Part shown: piece by piece, positions 7,528 to 16,500 of the stretch
How positions within the stretch are numbered: the first letter of the stretch is position 1
Layout of the letters: each line of letters opens with the position of its first letter
Source: Korobacter sp963758505
GTDB lineage: Bacteria; Acidobacteriota; Terriglobia; Terriglobales; Acidobacteriaceae
Direction of reading: 5' to 3'
Length of the DNA: 64,000 bases
Assembly: GCA_963758505.1 (NCBI GenBank)
Contig: CAVWVJ010000001.1
Span: 1,860,001-1,924,000, forward strand
Made by a program: the position numbers and the translations under genes
Notes under the pieces: model-generated
Databases searched by the model: none
Told to the model about the DNA's origin: nothing
Seen by the model: the letters and a program-made list of their open reading frames with translations, nothing else

Positions 7528-8523
7528 CTAATTCCTGAGGTCGCGCAGCAAATCTTCGATCTCGACCCGGCTTTCGTAATTCACCGGCAGGAGCGGCAAT
7601 CGCGGAGTTCCGCCGTAGTAGCCGTTAAAGTCCATCGCATACTTCACCCCGGGGATACCCTGCTGCGAGGCGATCCGCGTGGCGGGTTGAACGATTTTTT
7701 CCTGTACGCGCTGCGCCGTGGCAAGATCACCGGCGCGGAACGCCGCATGAATCTCCGCGCACGCCGCAGGTACGGCGGCGCCAAACGCCAGCACCGCTCC
7801 CGCGGCGCCTGCCTGCAAGGAGGGCAGCATCTTCTGCGCGGATCCGGCGAGGATCTGGAAGCCGACCTCGTGGGTCTTCTCCTCCACGGCAACGGCATTC
7901 CCAGCCAGCGACGAGACTGAAACCAGATCGGCGCGTCCTTTTGCGCGGCGCAGGGAGACAGGGCTCGACCGGCGCACGTGTGCGGTCTCTTCGGCCATCT
8001 GTTTGATCTTTTCCACCGACCCGCTCGACTCCTTGATACCGATGATGTTCGGATGTTCGGCGAGTTCCCGCACAACTTCGGTCGGGATGTCGTAGCCGGT
8101 AAACGGCGGGACGCTGTAGATGAGCACGGGCAGCGGCGAACGGTCGGCCACGGTCCGATAGAAGTTCAGCATAGCAGCGGGGGTCATCTGGCTCTTGTAG
8201 TAGTGCGGGGTGCGAACCAGCGCTGCGTCGTAGCCGAATTCAGCGGCGGCTGTGGTCATCTCAAGGGTTACACGCACGCTCTCGGCGCCCGTGCCGGCGA
8301 TCATCACCTGGGCCGGAGCGGCGGCGGCGATGGCGCCCTGCAGCACATCGCGGCGCTCCGCATCGGAGAGCATCACTACCTCACCGGTGGATCCGAGAAC
8401 CACCAGGCCTGCGATGCCGGTGAGGCAATACTTCTCGACATTGTGCTCGAGCTTGCGGAAATAGATCCGCCCATCCGGATAAAACGGAGTGGTGATCGCG
8501 GGAAATACGCCTTGCAACAACAT
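7528..8523 (-). CDS. dihydrodipicolinate synthase family aldolase (DHDPS/HOGA-like)
   Basis: 331-residue class I aldolase of the DapA/NanA superfamily. The (beta/alpha)8 barrel shows the early GSTGEVVML pyruvate-carboxylate loop (about 44-52), the catalytic tyrosine region LPVLIYSVPPFTGYD (Tyr136) and the Schiff-base lysine Lys164 in GIKESSGS. The C-terminal part, with FQILAGSAQKMLPSL, resembles 4-hydroxy-2-oxoglutarate aldolase more than true DHDPS. Compared with the roughly 295-residue family length there is an extra stretch of about 30 residues after Lys164 (near RRSSPVSLRRAKGRADLV). No lysine-pathway genes are nearby, so sugar-acid or hydroxyproline breakdown is as likely as lysine synthesis. 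Confidence 0.8.
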   Translation of the reverse strand: MLLQGVFPAITTPFYPDGRIYFRKLEHNVEKYCLTGIAGLVVLGSTGEVVMLSDAERRDVLQGAIAAAAPAQVMIAGTGAESVRVTLEMTTAAAEFGYDAALVRTPHYYKSQMTPAAMLNFYRTVADRSPLPVLIYSVPPFTGYDIPTEVVRELAEHPNIIGIKESSGSVEKIKQMAEETAHVRRSSPVSLRRAKGRADLVSVSSLAGNAVAVEEKTHEVGFQILAGSAQKMLPSLQAGAAGAVLAFGAAVPAACAEIHAAFRAGDLATAQRVQEKIVQPATRIASQQGIPGVKYAMDFNGYYGGTPRLPLLPVNYESRVEIEDLLRDLRN

Positions 8524-8547
8524 GGCAGACCTCGAAAGAAGGTACTT

Positions 8548-9501
8548 CTAGGATACCGCGTGCTTCTTCTTCGGGAAAACCAACGACAAGCCGACTGCAG
8601 TTGCCAGGACGGCGATGACAATCCCCAGCGAGAGCACGATGGGAATTTCGAAGTAGTGCGCGCCCAGCATCTTCACGCCGATAAACACCAGCACCACCGA
8701 AAGTCCGTAGTGCAGGAGGTGAAAGACCTCCATTAAACCCGCGAGGGCGAAGTACATCGAGCGCAATCCAAGGATGGCGAAGACGTTCGAAGTAAAGACG
8801 ATGAACGCATCGCGCGAAATCGCAAGGACGGCCGGTATGGAATCGACCGCAAACAGGACATCCGTCGTTTCCACCATCAGCAGAACGACGGCGAGGGGCG
8901 TGGCGTAGCGGAGACCGTTCTTCACAGTGAAGAAACGTTCGCCGTCGAATTCCGCCGTCACCGGTACCATCCGCCGGAAGACACGAATGACGACATTTTC
9001 TTTCGGTACCTCGTCGCCCGATCCGAAGATCAGCTTGATGCCCGCGTAGACCAGGAAGGCGCCGAAGATGTAGCTGATCCACTCGAAGCGCTTGATCAGC
9101 GCGACCCCGGCAAAAATGAATATCGCGCGCATGACGAGCGCCCCGAGAATTCCCCAGGTCAGCACTTTCCGCTGCAACTCTCCGGGAACATGGAAAAAGC
9201 GGAAGAGCAGCAAGAAGACGAAGAGATTGTCGACGCTGAGCGACAACTCGATAACGTATCCGGTGATGAATTGCAGGGAGAGCTCACTATTGGAGAGTGC
9301 CGTATCGGCCGCCATGCGTTGGCCGTGGTAGTAGAGAAGAAGCGCGAACAGTGCGGCCAGGGCCACCCAGACCAGCGTCCACCCAATCGCCTCGCGGAAC
9401 CGGATGACATGCTTGTGCCGCTGGAAGACGCCCAGGTCGAGCGCCAGCATCAAGAGCACAAAACAATTGAAGGCAATCCAGAAGATCAGGTTATGGGGCA
9501 T
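8548..9501 (-). CDS. TerC/Alx family integral membrane protein
   Basis: 317-residue inner-membrane protein with about 9 hydrophobic helices. The TerC hallmarks are both present: ELSLSVDNLFVFLLLF in the first half and TTDVLFAVDSIPAVLAI in the second, each with an Asp in the membrane. Family members (TerC, Alx, MeeF) have been linked to tellurite resistance and to Mn2+ export at alkaline pH. The ATG at 9501 was chosen because MPHNLIFWIAF is the usual family start; the 30 upstream in-frame residues are polar and unrelated. The next gene upstream on this strand is a DinB-like protein ending 40 bp before it. Confidence 0.85.
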   Translation of the reverse strand: MPHNLIFWIAFNCFVLLMLALDLGVFQRHKHVIRFREAIGWTLVWVALAALFALLLYYHGQRMAADTALSNSELSLQFITGYVIELSLSVDNLFVFLLLFRFFHVPGELQRKVLTWGILGALVMRAIFIFAGVALIKRFEWISYIFGAFLVYAGIKLIFGSGDEVPKENVVIRVFRRMVPVTAEFDGERFFTVKNGLRYATPLAVVLLMVETTDVLFAVDSIPAVLAISRDAFIVFTSNVFAILGLRSMYFALAGLMEVFHLLHYGLSVVLVFIGVKMLGAHYFEIPIVLSLGIVIAVLATAVGLSLVFPKKKHAVS

Positions 9502-9541
9502 GCTGTCCCGCCCATTGTACGAGACAGCGCGGTTGGAGCAG

Positions 9542-10213
9542 CTACTTGCCGGGAACAGGAACGGGGCGGCTCGCGGGCGGAACGATCCCATTCATGCGCA
9601 CGTACTCCACCAGTTGGCCGTAGTGGTCGGCCACATGCCACGCGGCCAGCACCGCCATCCCGATCCTGGTATTCGGGCCGCCATACGGCCCATCGACGGG
9701 CTGCATTTCGTTCTTCTCGTCGATGGAGTTGAGCTGCTCATCGAGCATCGCGAACGAGTCGCGGAGATATTTCATGATCTGCGCCTTGGTTTTTGCGGGA
9801 TTCGGACCCCCTTTGTCGCAGGCTTCCGGCGGCGTTGCGCCGAGCATCTCTTTGGCGAAGCCCTCGTTCGCGCAGGCGACGTGCTTCACCATCTCGCCGA
9901 AGGTGCGCACATCCTTGAATTCGCCACGCGTGGGTTTGAAGTTCCACTTCGCCTCCGGCATCTCGTCGGCGAGTGCGATGAAGTCCTTCTGCTCGTCGGC
10001 CCAGGTAACGTTGATGGCATCCACGATCGTCCCCGGACGGTCGTCGGGCTGCGCGTTGGCATCTCCCGGCGCTGGTTCTTTCTGATCCGGCTGAACTTGC
10101 GCGGGCTGCGGTTTCTCGGCGTTCTGTTCCGGCGCCGGGGGCTTCGCATCTGTCTGAGCAAAGGCAGGAGCGATCAACAACGCAAAGGCCAGCAGCGAAC
10201 TTGCAAATTTCAT
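9542..10213 (-). CDS. exported DinB-family (DinB_2) protein
   Basis: 223 residues: signal peptide at 1-21 (MKFASSLLAFALLIAPAFAQ), then a Pro/Gln/Ala-rich linker to about residue 65, then a four-helix DinB/YfiT-like domain. The domain has likely metal ligands in MVKHVACANEGF and AAWHVADHYGQLVEY, where the HxxDHYG motif is typical. Cytosolic relatives bind metals or act as thiol transferases; exported DinB proteins are common in Acidobacteria and their role is not established. The start at 10213 is fixed by the signal peptide. It sits between the terC-like gene and a sodium:solute symporter on the same strand, 11 bp after the symporter stop. Confidence 0.75.
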   Translation of the reverse strand: MKFASSLLAFALLIAPAFAQTDAKPPAPEQNAEKPQPAQVQPDQKEPAPGDANAQPDDRPGTIVDAINVTWADEQKDFIALADEMPEAKWNFKPTRGEFKDVRTFGEMVKHVACANEGFAKEMLGATPPEACDKGGPNPAKTKAQIMKYLRDSFAMLDEQLNSIDEKNEMQPVDGPYGGPNTRIGMAVLAAWHVADHYGQLVEYVRMNGIVPPASRPVPVPGK

Positions 10214-10224
10214 CGCGATTCTCC

Positions 10225-12024
10225 TCAACTGCTCAGCGTATCCCACCCCCGCCGGTTGAGATCCCAGAAGAGGAACCACAAGCAGAAGGCGGCAATCGCG
10301 AGCAAGAGCAGCCCCTGCCAGACAGGGCCAAAGAGCAGGCGTCCGATCCCGAACAGTGAACAATAAATCATCCCGCAGCCCATTACCCAATCGACCGCGG
10401 ACCACAAGAGGCTCTGGCGCGAGTTCTCGCCTTCGAGTTTCGCGATCCTACTCCAACCGAATGCCGACGGTTGTACTTTTCGGTAAAAGGCACGCAGCTT
10501 CTCTTCCGGTTCGGGAGGAGTGAGCAAGGTGACCACCAGCCAGCTGACCGTCGTGATCGCCGTCGTCAGGATCATGACCCAGGCAAAGCCGTGCGGGGTG
10601 CTGCCGTCAAGCGGCCCCGGCGCAAGTTTTGGATCAAATCGCCGGAGCAGTTCCACCACGCCGGTGCCCGCTCTCGATTGCAGGAACAACGAGGATACCG
10701 CCGCCGCCGACATGGCGCCGACCTCCGACCAGGCGTTGATGCGCCACCAGAACCATCGCAGCATAAACACAAGACCCGCCCCGGCGCCGATCGAGATCAG
10801 GAACTTCCACGCACCTTCGATGGAGTGCATGTAATACGTCGCGACCGCCGAGAGTACGGTGACAAAGACAGTCGCCAGGCGCGACGCCGTGACGTAGTGT
10901 TTTTCGCTCGCGTCGTTCTTGATGAAGCGACGATAGAAATCGTTGATCAGATAAGAGGCGCCAAGGTTGATATGCGTACCGATGGTTGACATGTAAGCGG
11001 CGGCGAAGCCGGCCAGCATCAAGCCGCGCAGGCTGGGCGGCAAGTAAGCGATCATTACCTTGATGTAGCCGGTCTCAGGATCCTTGATGTGAGGGAACAT
11101 CACGACCGCAACCAAGGCGGCGAGAATCCAAGGCCAGGGCCGCAAGGCATAGTGCGCGAAGTTGAACCAGAGCGTTGCGCCGAGGGAATTCTTCTCGTCT
11201 TTGGCGGAGAAGATGCGCTGCGCGATGTATCCGCCGCCTCCCGGCTCCGCGCCGGGATACCAACTCGCCCACCAGTTGATGCTGAGATAGACGAGGAACA
11301 TCACCATCCAGCCCGATGCCCAGTCCGGCGCGAAACGGAGGTAGGAATCGCCATTGATCGGGTGTTGCGTCGCCAGCGCAGAGGTCAAAGCATGCATACC
11401 TCCCACGGCTTTTACCGCGAACACCGCGAGCGCGATCACCATGCTCATTTTCAGGATGAACTGCAGCAGGTCAGTCCAAAGCACCGCCCATAATCCGGAG
11501 ATGGCCGCATAGAGCAGCGTCATGGCCAGGCAGAACATGACGGCATTCATTTTGTGGATGCCGAGCGTGAGCTCCAGCACTTTCGCCATCGCCAGGTTCA
11601 CCCATCCCATGATGATCGTGTTCACCGGCAGTGCGAGGTAGAGCGCGCGGAAACCGCGCAGGAAGGCGGCGGGCTTCCCTGCATAGCGCAGCTCGGCAAA
11701 TTCCATGTCGGTGAGAACGCCAGAGCGGCGCCAGAGGCGGGCGAAGAAGAAGACCGTCAGCATGCCGCTGAGAGCCAGGTTCCACCAGAGCCAGTTCCCT
11801 GCTATGCCATAGCGGAAGATGATGCCGGTGACAACCAGCGGCGTATCTGCGCCAAAGGTCGTCGCCACCATCGAAGTTCCGGCGAGCCACCAGGAGACTT
11901 CGCGTCCGGAGATAAAAAATTCGTCGACGGAGCTGCTGGCCTTGCGGGCGTAGTAGAACCCGATCAGCAGGTTCATGGAAAAATAAGCGACAATGACGAT
12001 CCAGTCGATCGCGGTCAGTTGCAT
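10225..12024 (-). CDS. sodium:solute symporter (SSF) family transporter
   Basis: 599-residue membrane protein with 13-15 hydrophobic helices. The start DWIVIVAYFSMNLLIGFYYA, followed by SVDEFFISGREVSWW, is typical of the SSF family (SGLT/PutP fold), which couples Na+ entry to uptake of sugars, amino acids or organic acids. The substrate cannot be assigned. The C-terminal 150 residues add helices and a cytosolic segment with RAFYRKVQPSAFGW, an extension seen in sugar-type SSF proteins. A 14-bp palindrome lies 20 bp upstream of the start. It likely forms a transcription unit with the downstream DinB gene. Confidence 0.85.
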   Translation of the reverse strand: MQLTAIDWIVIVAYFSMNLLIGFYYARKASSSVDEFFISGREVSWWLAGTSMVATTFGADTPLVVTGIIFRYGIAGNWLWWNLALSGMLTVFFFARLWRRSGVLTDMEFAELRYAGKPAAFLRGFRALYLALPVNTIIMGWVNLAMAKVLELTLGIHKMNAVMFCLAMTLLYAAISGLWAVLWTDLLQFILKMSMVIALAVFAVKAVGGMHALTSALATQHPINGDSYLRFAPDWASGWMVMFLVYLSINWWASWYPGAEPGGGGYIAQRIFSAKDEKNSLGATLWFNFAHYALRPWPWILAALVAVVMFPHIKDPETGYIKVMIAYLPPSLRGLMLAGFAAAYMSTIGTHINLGASYLINDFYRRFIKNDASEKHYVTASRLATVFVTVLSAVATYYMHSIEGAWKFLISIGAGAGLVFMLRWFWWRINAWSEVGAMSAAAVSSLFLQSRAGTGVVELLRRFDPKLAPGPLDGSTPHGFAWVMILTTAITTVSWLVVTLLTPPEPEEKLRAFYRKVQPSAFGWSRIAKLEGENSRQSLLWSAVDWVMGCGMIYCSLFGIGRLLFGPVWQGLLLLAIAAFCLWFLFWDLNRRGWDTLSS

Positions 12025-12043
12025 CGGAGAGTCAGTCCCCTGG

Positions 12044-12057
12044 GAGCTATATAGCTC
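12044..12057. promoter_or_regulatory. 14-bp perfect palindrome upstream of the SSF transporter
   Basis: GAGCTATATAGCTC is self-complementary over its full length and lies 20-33 bp upstream of the transporter start codon, the right place for an operator in the 5' leader or over a promoter. The regulator is not identified. Confidence 0.4.
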
Positions 12058-12275
12058 TGCCGTACGTTATAACGGAACCATTGCGAATCACAAAGCGGAA
12101 TCATCCGCGGGGCAACTGCTGCCCTGATCGAAGCGAAATCAAAGAAAACCGGAACAAAGCGGCTCGCGTTCGCTGCCCCCGAAACGAAATGGAAAGCGGG
12201 CGACGACACGATCCGGCCATCCCCGCCGCACGGAAACGCAATCCATGTAAGTAACGCCTTGATTGAGGAGAGCTT

Positions 12276-13088
12276 ATGCGTTCGCGGGCTAACATCGCCT
12301 CTCACCCGATTCACCCCATGCTCGTCGCGCTGCCGATAGGACTCTGGATCGGTGCTCTTGTTTTCGGAGTGCTCGGTGTTCTGACGGGCAATCCTCTGCT
12401 CGGCGCGGCGGGATTCTTCGCTGCCGTCGGCGGATGCGTAGGAGCCGTGCTGGCTGCCGTGCCCGGTGTGCTCGATCTGTTCGGATCGGTTCCCGCCAAA
12501 TCCAGCGCGCGCAGTCGAGGATACATTCATGGCAGCGTGAATACGCTCGCTCTCCTGATTTTCATCTACGCTGCCTGGCGGCAGGGCAGTCCGTCTACTC
12601 TCCCCGACAACATGACGCTGCTGGCGGAATTTCTTGGCGTCGTCGCGATCGGTTATTCCGGTTGGCTGGGTGGCACGTTGGTATATCGCAACCAGATCGG
12701 CGTCGACCATCGCTACGCCAACGCCGGCAACTTCAAGGAGAGAACCGTCGAGAGCTTCGCTCGTCCGGTATGCAACCAGGGAGAACTTGGCGACGGCCAG
12801 ACAATGTTAATTCGCATTGGCGAGGAGAGGATCGCCGTGACGCGTTGCTCGGAAGGAATCTTCGCTTTCAGTGACTACTGCCCTCACAAAGGCGGGCCAT
12901 TGTCGGATGGTGCAGTCATTGGTTGCGCCGTGCAATGTCCCTGGCACGGATCGCAATTCGATATTCGCAACGGGCGGGTGATCGCCGGACCTGCGGAACA
13001 ACACCTCAAGACCTACGATGTCGAGATTCGCGGCGGAGAAGTGTATGTGAAGAGCGACCCGAAGATGCCACATCGCCAAGCAGCCTGA
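12276..13088 (+). CDS. DUF2231 membrane domain fused to a Rieske [2Fe-2S] domain
   Basis: 270 residues. Residues 1-145 form a DUF2231-type membrane domain with four hydrophobic helices and a conserved ASHPIHPMLVALPIGLW start. Residues about 160-262 form a Rieske ferredoxin-like domain with both cluster motifs: Cys202 and His204 in YCPHKGG, Cys221 and His224 in QCPWHGSQFD. The Rieske part resembles dioxygenase ferredoxins (BphF type), so it is predicted to carry electrons at the membrane surface. A GAGGAGAG ribosome-binding site precedes the ATG. No oxygenase or reductase is adjacent. The electron donor and acceptor are unknown. Confidence 0.85.
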   Translation: MRSRANIASHPIHPMLVALPIGLWIGALVFGVLGVLTGNPLLGAAGFFAAVGGCVGAVLAAVPGVLDLFGSVPAKSSARSRGYIHGSVNTLALLIFIYAAWRQGSPSTLPDNMTLLAEFLGVVAIGYSGWLGGTLVYRNQIGVDHRYANAGNFKERTVESFARPVCNQGELGDGQTMLIRIGEERIAVTRCSEGIFAFSDYCPHKGGPLSDGAVIGCAVQCPWHGSQFDIRNGRVIAGPAEQHLKTYDVEIRGGEVYVKSDPKMPHRQAA

Positions 13089-13528
13089 GGCTTCTGGTTG
13101 TTCTTGGCTCTGGCGGACTTCGAGCACTTTGCCTTCAACTCGTGACACTTCTATGAAATGTTGTAGCGAAAAACATTCCTAGAGATGAGGACAGGGTCCA
13201 AAATCGCCACGAATGTGCTGTAACACTTCGCCGGTCCACCGGAAAATAGCGCACCGGTCTTCCCGTTTCGTGGCGTTTTTCCGTTAAGTTCGATCTGATT
13301 CCGAGTCTCTGTTCAGAATTCCCGTATCCTGTCCGGGGTTTCTACGAATATACGTAGCGTTACGAAAGCCCACTGCAGCAAGTCGGACGTAAGCCTCCTA
13401 TTTTCAAACCCGTTACTGGGCTCTCGTCTTAGGCGGCAGAATTGCAAAGCAGTTCGCAACGCGGCTCTCCTCAATTAGTGCATTCGAGCATGCGTCCATC
13501 CGTACACAACTGAATAGCAGGAGGTAGT
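13089..13528 (+). other. 440-bp gene-free leader upstream of the TonB-dependent receptor
   Basis: No convincing coding frame. It contains several short inverted repeats: AATGTT/AACATT at about 13157-13177, CCGGTCCACCGG near 13231, and CTACG/CGTAG flanking AATATA at about 13345-13361. It is A+T richer than the flanking genes and probably holds the receptor promoter and a long 5' leader. I could not match it to a known riboswitch. Confidence 0.4.
13519..13524 (+). promoter_or_regulatory. strong Shine-Dalgarno site of the TonB-dependent receptor
   Basis: AGGAGG four bases before the ATG at 13529. It is close to the full anti-Shine-Dalgarno match and fixes the start of this abundant-type outer-membrane protein. 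Confidence 0.75.
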
Positions 13529-16500
13529 ATGAGCAAGACTTGGCGGCAGGTCCTTGTCTTGATTTGGACCTTCACCCTCATGTTCACGACGGGGCTGCTG
13601 TACTCCCAGTCCACCGTTTCTACGGGCAGTATCCAGGGCACGATCACCGATTCTTCCGGAGCAGCCGTTCCCAACGCCAAAGTCATCCTCACCAACACTG
13701 CTACCGGCGCCGCGAAAACCCTGACTTCCAATTCCAGCGGTTTTTACAATTCCGGTTCCATCCTTCCCGGAAACTACAAGCTGCGCATTGAAGCCCCTGG
13801 ATTCCAGTCCATGGAGACCACGGTCGTGGCGCAAGTCGGAAACACCACCGGCTACAACGCCAAGTTGCAGGTGGGATCGCAATCGCAGACCGTGGACGTT
13901 GAGGCTTCCTCAGTCGGTGTGGATACCGAACAGTCCTCCGTGCAGGGCGTGCTTACCGCGCAACAGATCGACCAGCTGCCGATCAACGGCCGCAACTTCC
14001 TCGATCTTGCCCAGTTGGAACCGGGTGTCCAAATTCAGGACGGGACCAATTTTGACCCGACCAAGGTCGGGTATCAGTCGATTTCGATCGGCGGCCGTTT
14101 CGGCCGTACCGCTCGTATCCAAGTGGACGGTGTGGATATCTCCGACGAAACGGTCGGCACCACCACCGGCAACATCCCTTCCAGCGCGATCCAGGAATTT
14201 CAAATCGCGCAATCAACGATGGATCTCAGCAACGACCTAAGCTCCTCCGGCGTGGTCAACGTAACCACGCGCTCCGGTTCCAACTCGCTGCACGGGGAAG
14301 GCTTCGGTCTCTTCCGCGATAGCAGTGAAGGCGCGCAGCTTCCTCATCCGGAGGGACTGAACGCCACCTACCAGCGTAGCCAGTACGGCGGACGCCTCGG
14401 CGGCGCGATCATCAAAGACAAGCTGTTCTTCTTTGCCGACGGAGAGCGGACCCTGCAACACTCGTTCATCCCGGTGCAATATGCCGCGCCGTTTACCGGC
14501 TTCTCAGGAGGTTTCGCATCGCCATTCAAGACCGGCGATGCCATTGGACGCCTCGACTATAAGGGCCCCAAGGGCATGAACCTGTTCTACCGCTACAGTT
14601 ACTCGCAGATCAAAGCGGTAGGAACCTTCTTCTCGGACGCGCTGAATCCGTACAGCAACAAGAACTTCGTGCGGCAGAACGTTGTCGGCGCGGACTTCAC
14701 CACCGGCAATTTCAGCCACAGCATTCGCTACTCGTACATGAAGTTCCAGAATGAAATCGGCGATGCCGACATCGGCAGCGGATTGCCGCTATCCGAGCCC
14801 TTCGGTCCCGGCCTCTATGCCGCCATCCAGATCAACGGCGGACCCTACACCGGCCCGAACCTCCTGGCTCCGCAGAGCACCCCGCAGCAGAACAACCAGA
14901 TCAAGTACGACGGTTCCAAGACCTGGGGACGCCACATTGTTCGCTTTGGCGCGTCTTATAACCACATTCAGGGCGGCGGATTCGCTTCCTTCTTTGGCTT
15001 GGCGCCCCGCATCCAGGGGAACTTTAACGCGGGCGATGTCGCCTACGCTAACGGAGCCGACTGTACACCAACCACTCCACAGGCCTGCCCCACGTTCCCG
15101 GGCGGTGCTTCCAACCCCCTCAACTATCCGATGGATCTAGTCGTGATCTCCAACGGCCAGGGTTACTCGACGACCGAACCGGCTCTCGGGTTCCCCGCCG
15201 GCGGTCTCGGCCCTGATAACCGGATTGGCCTCTACATTTCCGATACCTGGAAGTTGAAGCCGAACTTCACCGTCAACCTCGGTGTTCGCTACGATCGCGA
15301 TACCGGCCGTACCGACAGCGATCTCGGTGCCATCCCTGAGCTCAACAACATCGTTCCCGACTTCCCGAACCTGGGCGCTCCGGTTCCGAACCCGAACAAG
15401 AACTTCGCTCCGACGCTCGGCGTTGCGTGGGATCCCTGGAACAACGGGAAGACCGCCATCCGCGCCGGTATTGGTCTCTACTACGAGAACGTAATTTTCA
15501 ACAACGTTCTCTTCGACCGTCCTCTCCGCTTGCCGAACGGCGCCTTCTTACAGACGGCGGCAATCTGCAACGCTGGTTCGTCGATTGCGATTCCGGGCCA
15601 GAGCTTTGGAGCAACCGATGCCCAGTGCGTCGGTAACATTGGTAACGAAGCGGCGGCTATGGCCACCATCGAGCAAGAGTTTGAGGCGGCGGTGCCATTT
15701 AACCTGAGCGCCCCGAACGGAAACTACATCGGCGGCTACACTTCGGTCGGTGCTAACTTCAACTCCGGTGGCCCAGGCACTGCTGAGGGTCTGTTTGCTC
15801 CGAACTACCGTTCTCCGCGAGCGCTGGAAATGAACTTCGGCGTCCAACGTGAGCTAGGTCCGGGCACGGTTCTCAGTGTGGACTACGTTCGCAACGTCAC
15901 CACGCAACTGTTGCTTGGCGTCGACCTCAACCACTCTGGCGACGTCAAGTACTTCAACAAAGCTGGAGCACTAGCGGCTATTGCAGCTACGTCTGCGGCC
16001 AACGGTTGCGGTGGCGGTTCGAGCTCTGCCGATATTGATTGTGTAATCGGCAAGCTGGGTACTCAGGCGGGTGCTGCGTTTGCTTCGAATGGACTCGATT
16101 CAGCGAGCGATCTCGGTGGTGCTTGCGGTACCCCTGGCGGATGCGCCTTCCCTGGTCTCAATCCCGCTCAGGGTGTCGTGAATATGTCGGTTCCGTCCGG
16201 ACGCTCGGTCTACAACGCGTTGGACATCAAGCTGACGCACCAGATTAAGAATCCGCTGCCCGGTGTTCACGGGTTCAACGGAACCTTCTCCTACAGCTTG
16301 TCGTCGTTCAAGAACTGCGGCGGCGCCAATCCCTCCACGACGGCAAACTCGGATCAGGACTTTGTCCTGTCGGCAATCGACAACAATAACCCGTGCCAAT
16401 TCTCGGGTGATTCGATCCTGGACCGGCGAAACCAGTTCTCATTCGGCTTTATTGCCGATACGAAGGGTGGTTTCCGCTTCAGCATCATCAGCCACTTCTA

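Noticed and set aside
13380..13440. Stretch resembling part of a c-di-GMP (GEMM) riboswitch
   Set aside because: Only a short GGACGTAAGCCTCC-like core fits; the AGGGCAAACC segment and the paired stems are missing.
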